Assembly (NCBI GenBank): GCA_902806375.1
Contig: CADCWK010000164.1
Location: 1-6,114 of the forward strand
Reading direction: 5' to 3'
Origin: an uncultured Thermomicrobiales bacterium
GTDB lineage: Bacteria > Chloroflexota > Chloroflexia > Thermomicrobiales > UBA6265
DNA: 6,114 bases
A program made the translations under genes and the position numbers. The notes under the pieces are model-generated. The model had not been told where the DNA came from, made no database searches, and was given only the letters and a program-made list of their open reading frames with translations. Below are positions 1-5,101 of the stretch, piece after piece. Position 1 is the first letter of the stretch. Every line of letters begins with the position of its first letter.

Positions 1-80
1 CCGAGCTCCTCGAGCAGCGGAGCCAGTCGCCGGACGATGTCGATGTCGAGTGAGCCGGTCACCCCGAAACCACGATCCAC
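1..80 (-). CDS. Start of an unidentified gene, cut by the window edge
   Basis: A reading frame runs off the left edge in the same direction as the ribosomal genes, beginning downstream of the rpsI terminator. Two in-frame GTG codons are possible starts: 80-78, preceded closely by a purine-rich AAGGGGGG stretch, and 62-60, with no clear Shine-Dalgarno. From the first, the peptide begins MDRGFGVTGSLDIDIV and continues with an amphipathic RRLAPLLEEL stretch. The frame stays open to the edge, and the helix-like pattern with acidic/hydrophobic alternation looks protein-like, but about 26 codons are too few to name a family. It would be the first gene of a separate transcription unit. Whether it is real is uncertain. 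Confidence 0.35.
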   Translation of the reverse strand, partial: MDRGFGVTGSLDIDIVRRLAPLLEEL

Positions 81-106
81 GGTCCCCCCTTCGCCTCAAG
101 GGGCAC

Positions 107-137
107 AGTATGCCGCGCCGACGGTGCTCCCGGTCAT
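107..137 (-). promoter_or_regulatory. Weak candidate promoter for the left-edge gene
   Basis: On the minus strand CATACT (112-107) resembles a -10 box and ATGACC (137-132) a poor -35 box, with a long 19-nt spacer. It lies between the rpsI terminator and the putative GTG at 80, which is where a promoter would be needed. The match is weak, so this is a suggestion from position more than from sequence. Confidence 0.2.
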
Positions 138-204
138 GGGGTCCGACATCGGGGCCGATGGCCATCGTGTCTGCGCCGCTACGCGATCACGTCACCGGGT
201 GTCG

Positions 205-248
205 AAAAATGACGACGGGGCGGTGCATCGTGATGCACCGCCCCGTCG
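205..248 (-). terminator. Rho-independent terminator after rpsI
   Basis: A perfect 16-bp GC-rich stem (213-228 with 233-248) closes a 4-nt loop. Read on the minus strand it is followed after three bases by five consecutive T residues (209-205). It begins 46 nt downstream of the rpsI stop, with no gene between. The T-run is on the minus-strand exit side only; the other side has no T-tract immediately after the stem, so termination is directional. This most likely marks the end of the ribosomal transcription unit. Confidence 0.9.
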
Positions 249-294
249 ACTGCCGATCCCGATGGGATTTTCACCTGGCGACGTCGGACGGACG

Positions 295-705
295 TTACCG
301 CTTGGTGTACTGGGGCGCCTTGCGGGCCCGCTTGAGTCCGACCTTCTTCCGCTCCTTGACGCGCGGGTCGCGCGTGAGGAACTTGGCCCGCTTGAGCGGC
401 TGGCGCAGGTCATCGTCGACGCGGAGCAGGGCACGGGAGATCCCGTGACGAACCGCCCCGGCCTGACCCGACACGCCGCCACCCATCACCTTGACGACGA
501 TGTCGAACTGCCCCTGCAGGTTGACGAGGCGCAGCGGCGCCATCATCGTCGCGTGCAGGACATCCCGGCCACCGAAGTGCTCACGGGCGGTGCGACCGTT
601 GACGGTCACGGTCCCGGTCCCGCGGTACAGGCGAACCAGCGCCACGGCCGACTTGCGGCGCCCGGTCCCGTAGAAATAGCGAGAGCTGTCTGCCTGCTCG
701 CTCAT
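295..705 (-). CDS. rpsI: 30S ribosomal protein uS9 (S9)
   Basis: Small-subunit protein S9, whose C-terminal tail reaches toward the P-site tRNA in bacterial ribosomes. The 136-residue product shows family hallmarks: YFYGTGRRKSAVA near residues 10-22, GGGVSGQAGAVRHGI at 75-89, and the basic tail ending RARKAPQYTKR with the near-invariant C-terminal Lys-Arg. Length is close to the usual 130 or so. The ATG at 705 is preceded by GAGGAG (718-713) at a 7-nt spacing, so the start is well supported; the stop is TAA. It follows rplM after a 39-nt spacer, the classic rplM-rpsI pair, and is the last gene before the terminator at 205-248. Confidence 0.98.
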   Translation of the reverse strand: MSEQADSSRYFYGTGRRKSAVALVRLYRGTGTVTVNGRTAREHFGGRDVLHATMMAPLRLVNLQGQFDIVVKVMGGGVSGQAGAVRHGISRALLRVDDDLRQPLKRAKFLTRDPRVKERKKVGLKRARKAPQYTKR

Positions 706-719
706 GGACGTACTCCTCT

Positions 720-739
720 ATCGCCGGGCTACCGGCGAT
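720..739 (-). promoter_or_regulatory. Hairpin abutting the rpsI ribosome binding site
   Basis: A perfect 8-bp stem, ATCGCCGG (720-727) with CCGGCGAT (732-739), closes a 4-nt loop in the short rplM-rpsI spacer. On the minus strand it ends one base before the rpsI GAGGAG Shine-Dalgarno (718-713). There is no T-run, so it is not a terminator. It could modulate rpsI translation, act as a processing site, or simply insulate the ribosome binding site. Structure is seen; role is inferred. Confidence 0.5.
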
Positions 740-744
740 CTGTG

Positions 745-1221
745 CTAGTCGGCGGCGTGGCGCAGGGCGCCGGCCTTCTCGAATCGGCTCTCTGGGATCT
801 CGACGAGGTTCTGCGCCGCGTGCGGGTGCTCGGGACCGGCATAGACCCGGAGCTTGCGCAGCTGGGCCAGTCCGTGCGGACCCTTGGGGAGCATGCCCTT
901 GACCGCCGCGTGGATGATGCGGTCCGGATGGGTCCGGCGCATCTCGGCGACCGGGATCGTCCGGAGACCGCCCGGGTAGTTGGAGTGGCGGTAGTAGTTG
1001 GTCTGGAGCTCCTTGTTGCCAGTGAGCACGACCTTCTCCGCGTTGACAACGACGACGAAGTCACCGACGTCGACGTGCGGCGCGTACTGCGGCTTGTGCT
1101 TGCCGCGGAGCATCGTGGCGATGATGCCGGCCAGGCGCCCGAGAGTCTTGCCCTCGGCGTCGACCACGTACCACGACCGCTCGACCTCGTTCGGCTTGGG
1201 CGAGTAGGTTCGCCGTTCCAT
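745..1221 (-). CDS. rplM: 50S ribosomal protein uL13 (L13)
   Basis: Large-subunit protein L13, an early assembly protein that binds 23S rRNA. The 158-residue product has the expected N-terminal region [18 protein letters not shown] (residues 14-31), the [15 protein letters not shown] core (40-54), the [10 protein letters not shown] motif (108-117) and [13 protein letters not shown] (122-134). It is about 13-16 residues longer than common bacterial L13 because of both ends. The frame is open further upstream, but the ATG at 1221 is chosen because GAGGAG (1233-1228) precedes it at 6 nt and conserved sequence begins soon after; the stop is TAG. It sits between truA and rpsI. L13 is known to autoregulate rplM-rpsI in some bacteria, which makes the structured upstream spacer relevant. 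Confidence 0.97.
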   Translation of the reverse strand: MERRTYSPKPNEVERSWYVVDAEGKTLGRLAGIIATMLRGKHKPQYAPHVDVGDFVVVVNAEKVVLTGNKELQTNYYRHSNYPGGLRTIPVAEMRRTHPDRIIHAAVKGMLPKGPHGLAQLRKLRVYAGPEHPHAAQNLVEIPESRFEKAGALRHAAD

Positions 1222-1305
1222 GTCTGTCTCCTCGACCACCGGCCCGTTCCCGGCGGTGGCTGGGCGGGTGCCCCGCCGTCTCGTCATGTCGCGCCGCCGT
1301 GAACC
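1222..1305 (-). promoter_or_regulatory. Structured truA-rplM spacer (possible rplM leader)
   Basis: The 84-nt spacer holds two consecutive hairpins on the minus strand. The first has a 6-bp stem GGCGGG/CCCGCC (1263-1268 with 1272-1277, 3-nt loop). The second has a 6-bp stem CCACCG/CGGTGG (1236-1241 with 1254-1259, 12-nt loop) and ends two bases before the rplM Shine-Dalgarno. No T-run follows either. L13 leader RNAs are known upstream of rplM in Firmicutes; I do not recognise that consensus here, so analogy is all that can be claimed. Confidence 0.4.
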
Positions 1306-2163
1306 TCACGTCGCCGCATCCTGTGATGACCACGGCGGGTCATCGCCGTACCCGACCCGCCACAGCGTCAGCCCGTGAGCGGGTGCGGTTGGTGTGCCGT
1401 GCCGGCGGTCGCCCGCCGCGAGCACCCGTTCGATCCATCCGGGATCCCGGTGACCCCGACCGACCTGGACCAGCATCGCGACGATGTTGCGGACCATCCG
1501 TGGCAGGAAGCCGTCGGCAGCCACCTCGATCGCGATCGCGTCCCCCTCGCGTCCGGGCCCCCACCACGGGGAGACCGGCTCGACGGTGACCGCGAAGATG
1601 GTCCGTGTCGTCCCACGGGGCCGCTGCCGGGCATCGGACCAGGGGACTCCCTGTCCCGCACCCGCCAGGGCGGCGCAGTCGCGGTGGCCAGGGAAGAGGG
1701 CCGCCGCCGAGCGCATGGCCGTGATATCGAGTGGCGGTCCCATCCGGAACCAGACCGATGTCCGACCGATCGGCTGGTGCGACTCCTGGCCAATCATATA
1801 GCGGTACTGCCGCCAGGTCGCGTCGAACCGCGCGTGGAACGCTGGGCCGGGCCGATCGACGCGTCTCACCCCGACGTCGTCCGGGAGAAACGCGTTGATC
1901 GACCGCCGGACCAGTTCCTCCGGCCGCTCCGGCCAGGGATCCGGCAGGCTCACGACCTGCCCGACCGCATGGACCCCGCGGTCCGTGCGTCCCGCGAACG
2001 TCGTCCGCAGTCCCGGCTGACCCAGGTCAGCCAGTGCCCGGAGGAGTTCGCCTTGTACGGACCGCTGACCCGTCTGGAGCTGCGACCCGGCGAACGCCGT
2101 ACCGTCGTAGGCCAGGGTCAAGGCCAGCATCCCGCCCGGCTGGCCGGGAGCCGCCTCGACCAC
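1306..2163 (-). CDS. truA: tRNA pseudouridine(38-40) synthase TruA
   Basis: Cytoplasmic enzyme that isomerises uridine to pseudouridine at positions 38-40 of the tRNA anticodon stem-loop. The 285-residue product carries LTLAYDGTAFAGSQLQ (15-30), the catalytic motif AGRTDRGVHA with nucleophile Asp61, FHARFDATWRQYRY (109-122) with the conserved active-site Tyr120, a FLPRMVRNIV segment and the C-terminal APAHGLTLWRVGY. The family's usual FxGWQ is GSQ here, a Trp-to-Ser difference. The frame opens with GTG at 2163, four bases after the rplQ stop and preceded by AGGGGA almost without spacing. An ATG at residue 12 (2130) is also plausible and would fit shorter TruA proteins; neither has a clean Shine-Dalgarno. 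The position after rplQ is the common one. Confidence 0.95.
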   Translation of the reverse strand: MVEAAPGQPGGMLALTLAYDGTAFAGSQLQTGQRSVQGELLRALADLGQPGLRTTFAGRTDRGVHAVGQVVSLPDPWPERPEELVRRSINAFLPDDVGVRRVDRPGPAFHARFDATWRQYRYMIGQESHQPIGRTSVWFRMGPPLDITAMRSAAALFPGHRDCAALAGAGQGVPWSDARQRPRGTTRTIFAVTVEPVSPWWGPGREGDAIAIEVAADGFLPRMVRNIVAMLVQVGRGHRDPGWIERVLAAGDRRHGTPTAPAHGLTLWRVGYGDDPPWSSQDAAT

Positions 2164-2167
2164 TCCC

Positions 2168-2524
2168 CTACTTCTCGATGAACTCGATCAGCGCCATCGG
2201 TGCCGCGTCACCCTTGCGCGGCTCGAGCTTGTTGATCCGGGTGTACCCACCCGGCTGCTCGAGGTAGCGAGGGGCGATGACTTCGAACAGCTTGGCCGTC
2301 GCCGGGGCGTGGTCGATCTTGCTCATCACGAGCTTGCGGTGGAAGGCGGAGTCCTCGCGGGCGAGGGTGATCAGCTTCTCCACGATCGGGCGCATCTCCT
2401 TGGCCTTGGCCTCGGTGGTCGAGATCCGCTCGTGGAGGATCATCGAGATGCTGAGCTGCCGGAACATGTGCATCCGCTGGGAGCTCGTCCGGTTGAACTT
2501 GCGATGGGCCTTCTGGTGCCTCAC
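2168..2524 (-). CDS. rplQ: 50S ribosomal protein bL17 (L17)
   Basis: Large-subunit protein L17, located near the peptide exit tunnel opening. The 118-residue product begins MRHQKAHRKFNRTSSQR, matching the conserved MRHxKxxxxLNRxxxHR start, and continues through the PIVEKLITLARED helix to GGYTRINKLEPRKGDAAPMALIEFIE near the C-terminus, a strongly conserved stretch. Length is typical. The start codon is GTG (2524-2522), which overlaps the rpoA TGA stop as GTGA, so rplQ is probably translationally coupled to rpoA. Only a weak purine tract (GAAGGGAAG) lies upstream. The stop is TAG, four bases before the truA frame. Confidence 0.97.
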   Translation of the reverse strand: MRHQKAHRKFNRTSSQRMHMFRQLSISMILHERISTTEAKAKEMRPIVEKLITLAREDSAFHRKLVMSKIDHAPATAKLFEVIAPRYLEQPGGYTRINKLEPRKGDAAPMALIEFIEK

Positions 2525-3609
2525 GAACGCTTCCCTTCTTCGCCGACCGCGGAATCCGCCTCATCGACGCGCAATGACGCAATCGCGTCGGTCACATCCC
2601 GCGTGGAATCGTCGATCCCGGCGGGATCGAGCTCATCGAGGAACCCGTCATCCTGGTAGAGACCGTAGTCGCCTTCCGGGAGGTAGCCGAATTCGGCCAG
2701 CTTCTCACGCAGCTCGGTCAGCGACCGGGGACCGAAGTTCCGGATGCTGAGGAGCTGGTCCGGGTCCATGGTCAGCACCTGACCGACCCGGTCGATCTGG
2801 CGGCTGCGGAGCGCATTGAGCACCCGCGGCGACAGTCCGAGATCGGCCAGCGGCTTGCCCTGGACCTCATCGGAGATGAACGGGCTGGCGGACGCCGCCA
2901 GGTCGGCCTCCTTGCGGTTGAGCTCGGAGAAGACCCGGGCGTGATCCATCAGGATCTGGCCGGCGGTCGCCAATGCGTCGTCCGGCTCGATCGTCCCGTC
3001 GGTCAGGATCTCGAGGATGAGCCGATCGTAGTCCTCGGTCTGGCCGCGGCGCGACCGCTCGACCACGAAGTTCACCCGCTCAATCGGCGTGAAGATCGCG
3101 TCGATCGGGATCTCACCGAGGGACAGGACATCGAGCGTCTCGGCCGGGCGGTAGCCGCTGCCGGACGTCACCCAGAGATCCATGTCCAGCACCGCGTCGG
3201 CCGCCTCGAGTGTGGCGATCGGCTGGTCCGGATTGATGACGTCGATCTCGGCCGGCCAGGCGATGTCGCCAGCCCGGACGATCCGCTCCTCGTTGCTGTC
3301 CGAGCGGGCGTAGAGGTGGGCGCGCACCTCCGTGGTGATATCCAGCATCCGCTTGAGCCGGACCCGCTTGAGGTTCAGGACGATCTCGGTCACGTCCTCC
3401 CGGACGTGCTCGACCGTGGAGAACTCATGCCAGACGTTGTCGATCCGGACCCGGGAGATGGCGACACCTTCCAGGGAGCGGAGCAGGATCCGACGGAGGG
3501 CATTGCCCAGCGTCGTCCCATAGCCCAGCGAGAGGGGCTCGATGGTATAACGGGCGTAGTTCAGCCCGTCCTCGGTACGGTTGATCTTGAAGTCGAACTT
3601 GTCAGACAA
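2521..3609 (-). CDS. rpoA: DNA-directed RNA polymerase subunit alpha
   Basis: Alpha dimerises to scaffold assembly of beta and beta', and its C-terminal domain contacts UP-element DNA and activators. The 362-residue product has the N-terminal assembly domain (about 1-230), including EPLSLGYGTTLGNALRRILL (24-43) with the assembly arginine at about Arg40 and HEFSTVEHVREDVTEIVLNLK (61-81). A linker leads to the C-terminal domain (about 252-312) with LSPRVLNAL and RNFGPRSLTEL; Arg262 and Asn265 match the DNA-contacting Arg265 and Asn268 of E. coli. About 50 extra, mostly acidic residues follow (313-362), making it longer than the usual 310-330. The start is TTG at 3609, chosen because AGGAGG precedes it at 9 nt and homology begins there; the frame is open about 100 codons further up but that stretch has no alpha-like sequence. 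The stop TGA overlaps the rplQ GTG. Confidence 0.98.
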   Translation of the reverse strand: MSDKFDFKINRTEDGLNYARYTIEPLSLGYGTTLGNALRRILLRSLEGVAISRVRIDNVWHEFSTVEHVREDVTEIVLNLKRVRLKRMLDITTEVRAHLYARSDSNEERIVRAGDIAWPAEIDVINPDQPIATLEAADAVLDMDLWVTSGSGYRPAETLDVLSLGEIPIDAIFTPIERVNFVVERSRRGQTEDYDRLILEILTDGTIEPDDALATAGQILMDHARVFSELNRKEADLAASASPFISDEVQGKPLADLGLSPRVLNALRSRQIDRVGQVLTMDPDQLLSIRNFGPRSLTELREKLAEFGYLPEGDYGLYQDDGFLDELDPAGIDDSTRDVTDAIASLRVDEADSAVGEEGKRS

Positions 3610-3618
3610 GCGAACTCG

Positions 3619-3624
3619 CCTCCT
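3619..3624 (-). promoter_or_regulatory. Shine-Dalgarno that fixes the TTG start of rpoA
   Basis: A full AGGAGG (minus strand, 3624-3619) lies 9 nt before TTG 3609-3607. No ATG or GTG lies between them in frame, so this site decides the rpoA start against the much longer upstream open frame. Confidence 0.85.
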
Positions 3625-3910
3625 GGTGGCGCCGGGCGGCGCACCGGCCAGCGACTCGCGCCGCGTCGCTGGCTCCGGCAATGATGGGACGTGACGCGCC
3701 TCGCGCCCGGGCTGAAGGCACCACCGGCGTGATCGGATGAAGTCCGATCGCTCTCGTGACACGTGCCAGCGCGCGCACCTGGCCTCGCGTGTCAGCGACG
3801 AACGATCCTGCCGGGACCGTTCGTCATGGTGCCGCCGGTCTCGAACCCGACCGGCGGCACCACCTGGTAGACCTGATTCGCATGGGACCGGACAGCCGGC
3901 CGGACCCATG
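3625..3910 (-). promoter_or_regulatory. Multi-hairpin spacer between rpsK and rpoA, candidate structured RNA
   Basis: The 309-nt gap has no convincing gene. In transcription order it holds: stem G, CATGGG/CCCATG plus CCGG/CCGG around a U-U mismatch (3881-3891 with 3900-3910); stem A, 14 perfect pairs (3827-3840 with 3849-3862, 8-nt loop); stem B, 12 pairs with one G-U (3797-3808 with 3814-3825, 5-nt loop), one base after A; stem D, GACACG/CGTGTC enclosing GCCAG/CTGGC (3758-3769 with 3779-3793); stem C, GATCGGA/TCCGATC (3731-3737 with 3743-3749); stem E, 9 perfect pairs (3647-3655 with 3665-3673); and stem F (3625-3633 with 3638-3645, one bulge), ending right at the rpoA AGGAGG. None has a T-run. 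This is where rpsD often lies, but no S4-like peptide is readable. It may be an rpoA leader, a processing region or an unnamed RNA element. The helices are seen; function is inference. Confidence 0.5.
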
Positions 3911-3918
3911 GACCGGGA

Positions 3919-4335
3919 TCAGACGCGGCGGCGCTTCGGCGGGCGGCAGCCGTTGTGGGGGATCGGGGTCGTGTCGCTGATCGAGATGACCATCATCCCG
4001 CTGGCCTGGAGCGACCGGATCGCCATCTCCCGCCCGGAGCCGGGTCCCTTGACGAAGACGTCGACCTGGCGGAGACCATGCTCCTGCGCCTTGCGGGAGG
4101 CCTGCTCGGCGGTGACCTGGGCGGCGTACGGGGTGCTCTTGCGGGACCCCTTGAAGCCGTTGGCGCCGGCGCTCGACCAGGCCAGTACGTTACCAGCCGG
4201 GTCGGTCATCGTGACGATCGTATTGTTGAAGGTCGCCTGGATGTAGACGCGCCCGCGAGGGACGTTCTTGCGATCTCGACGACGAACTCTCGTCTTGCTC
4301 TTGGCGGCCGCTCCGGACCGACGCCGTTCACTCAT
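3919..4335 (-). CDS. rpsK: 30S ribosomal protein uS11 (S11)
   Basis: Small-subunit platform protein S11, which contacts the 16S rRNA 690 loop region and neighbours S18 and S6. The 138-residue product has a basic N-terminal arm (about 1-28), [18 protein letters not shown] (28-45), [22 protein letters not shown] (52-73), [14 protein letters not shown] (96-109) and the hallmark C-terminus [18 protein letters not shown]. It is about 9 residues longer than E. coli S11, mostly at the N-terminus. The ATG at 4335 follows AGGA (4346-4343) at 7 nt; the stop is TGA. It follows rpsM as in the classical alpha operon, but is followed by a structured 309-nt spacer and rpoA in place of rpsD. Confidence 0.98.
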   Translation of the reverse strand: MSERRRSGAAAKSKTRVRRRDRKNVPRGRVYIQATFNNTIVTMTDPAGNVLAWSSAGANGFKGSRKSTPYAAQVTAEQASRKAQEHGLRQVDVFVKGPGSGREMAIRSLQASGMMVISISDTTPIPHNGCRPPKRRRV

Positions 4336-4373
4336 TTCCCTGTCCTCTCATCCTATCCAACGCTCCATCCGCT

Positions 4374-4425
4374 CCCCTGTCCCCGCCTGTCGCGGGCGGC
4401 CGGAACGGTGACCGCCGGGCAGGGG
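4374..4425 (-). promoter_or_regulatory. Possible three-way-junction fold in the rpsM-rpsK spacer
   Basis: The 121-nt spacer contains an outer stem CCCCTG/CAGGGG (4374-4379 with 4420-4425). It encloses two smaller hairpins: CCGCC/GGCGG (4383-4387 with 4395-4399) and CCGG/CCGG (4400-4403 with 4415-4418) around CGGT/ACCG. It lies about 27 nt before the rpsK Shine-Dalgarno. The sequence is GC-rich and the helices are short, so chance pairing is a serious alternative. Confidence 0.3.
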
Positions 4426-4456
4426 CGAGACGCGGCCCAACTACCCGGCGATCGGA

Positions 4457-4831
4457 CTACTTCTTCTTGCCGCGCATGCTGACGGCGCGCTTCGGACCAC
4501 GCCGAGTCCGGGCGTTGGTCTTGGTGCGCTGACCACGAACCGGCAGCCCACGGCGATGGCGCATGCCGCGGTAGCAGCCGATGTCCATCAACCGCTTGAT
4601 GTTGAGCTGGACTTCACGGCGGAGGTCACCCTCGACGCGGACCTCCCGGTCGATCAGCTCACGGAGGCGGTTGACCTCGTCGTCGGTCATGTCGCGAACC
4701 CGGCGATCCGGGCTGACGCCGGTCCGCTCCAGCAACTGCTGGCTGGTGTGCAACCCGATCCCATAGATATAGGTGAGACCGATCTCGATCCGCTTCTCGC
4801 GGGGAAGATCGATCCCGGCAATTCTGGCCAT
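4457..4831 (-). CDS. rpsM: 30S ribosomal protein uS13 (S13)
   Basis: Small-subunit head protein S13, which forms intersubunit bridges and contacts P-site tRNA through its basic tail. The 124-residue product begins [20 protein letters not shown], continues [19 protein letters not shown] (helix-turn-helix region, 21-39), [26 protein letters not shown] (78-103, the most conserved block) and ends in a lysine/arginine tail with GKKK. Length is slightly above the usual 118-122. The frame is open 19 codons further upstream, but the ATG at 4831 is chosen from the universal MARIAG start and a GGGAGG purine tract (4848-4843) 11 nt upstream. The stop is TAG. It follows rpmJ after 65 nt containing a hairpin. 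Confidence 0.98.
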   Translation of the reverse strand: MARIAGIDLPREKRIEIGLTYIYGIGLHTSQQLLERTGVSPDRRVRDMTDDEVNRLRELIDREVRVEGDLRREVQLNIKRLMDIGCYRGMRHRRGLPVRGQRTKTNARTRRGPKRAVSMRGKKK

Positions 4832-4856
4832 CGCCCTAACGCCCTCCCGGACGGCG

Positions 4857-4886
4857 GCTGGTACTCGCCCGTTGGGCGGGACCAGC
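4857..4886 (-). promoter_or_regulatory. Hairpin in the rpmJ-rpsM spacer, upstream of the rpsM ribosome binding site
   Basis: An outer 6-bp stem GCTGGT/ACCAGC (4857-4862 with 4881-4886) encloses a 5-bp stem CGCCC/GGGCG (4866-4870 with 4874-4878, 3-nt loop) across a small internal loop. It lies between the rpmJ stop and the rpsM Shine-Dalgarno, ending about 8 nt before the latter. No T-run follows. In E. coli the alpha operon is controlled by S4 binding to a pseudoknot leader at rpsM. This hairpin is in the same position, but I see no specific match to that structure. Confidence 0.45.
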
Positions 4887-4896
4887 ACGTCAAAAC

Positions 4897-5010
4897 CTAG
4901 CCCTGGCGCTGCTTGTGCCGGGGGTTCTCACAGATGATGCGCAGGATGCCATGCCGCTTGATGACACGGCACTTGTCGCACCGACGCGTGACGGATGCGG
5001 TAACCTTCAT
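4897..5010 (-). CDS. rpmJ: 50S ribosomal protein bL36 (L36), zinc-binding form
   Basis: Very small large-subunit protein. The 37-residue product reads [20 protein letters not shown] followed by [17 protein letters not shown], a full-length match to bL36. The zinc ligands of the C+ form are all present: Cys11, Cys14, Cys27 and His32. The ATG at 5010 follows AGGAG (5022-5018) at 7 nt; the stop is TAG. It lies between map and rpsM. The usual upstream neighbour infA is absent: only 91 nt separate the map stop from this start. A candidate promoter at 5104-5134 would make rpmJ the first gene of its own transcript. Confidence 0.97.
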   Translation of the reverse strand: MKVTASVTRRCDKCRVIKRHGILRIICENPRHKQRQG

Positions 5011-5051
5011 TCATCGACTCCTGCTGCCCAACCGCGTCGAAGACGGGACGC

Positions 5052-5093
5052 GTGCCGTCAGGCACAATGACGGCGCATGTTGTTGACATGCGC
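5052..5093 (-). promoter_or_regulatory. Tandem hairpins in the rpmJ leader
   Basis: The 91-nt map-rpmJ spacer has a perfect 8-bp stem GCGCATGT/ACATGCGC (5073-5080 with 5086-5093, 5-nt loop). Next is a 7-bp stem (5054-5060 with 5068-5074, 7-nt loop) that competes with a 5-bp alternative GTGCC/GGCAC (5052-5056 with 5061-5065). The first two share two bases, so the region could switch between folds. No T-run is present, so this is not an intrinsic terminator. It may be a leader controlling rpmJ-rpsM-rpsK; function is inferred. Confidence 0.4.
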
Positions 5094-5101
5094 GCGAACG
5101 T

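Noticed and set aside
37..1302. A 421-codon open frame on the plus strand across rpsI and rplM
   Set aside because: It is fully antisense to two certain ribosomal genes, its peptide is low-complexity Arg/Gly/Pro-rich with no recognisable family, and long antisense frames are expected in GC-rich coding DNA.
2941..3684. Plus-strand open frame opposite rpoA
   Set aside because: It mirrors rpoA codons and has no recognisable domain or good ribosome binding site; the same applies to the long plus-strand frames over truA (1375-2181) and map (5138-6073).
3827..3862. tRNA or tRNA-like element: the minus-strand loop contains GGTTCGA and the stem ends in CACCA
   Set aside because: In the tRNA register only two T-stem pairs form before mismatches, and the matching 5' acceptor strand would have to lie inside rpsK. 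The simple 14-bp hairpin explains the pairing better.
3610..3909. Upstream extension of the rpoA frame by 100 codons, or a degraded rpsD
   Set aside because: The extension peptide has no similarity to alpha or S4 (no RNA-binding S4 motif), and a full AGGAGG plus TTG sits exactly where alpha homology begins.
5073..5093. Intrinsic terminator between map and rpmJ
   Set aside because: The stem is only 8 bp and no T-run follows in either direction.
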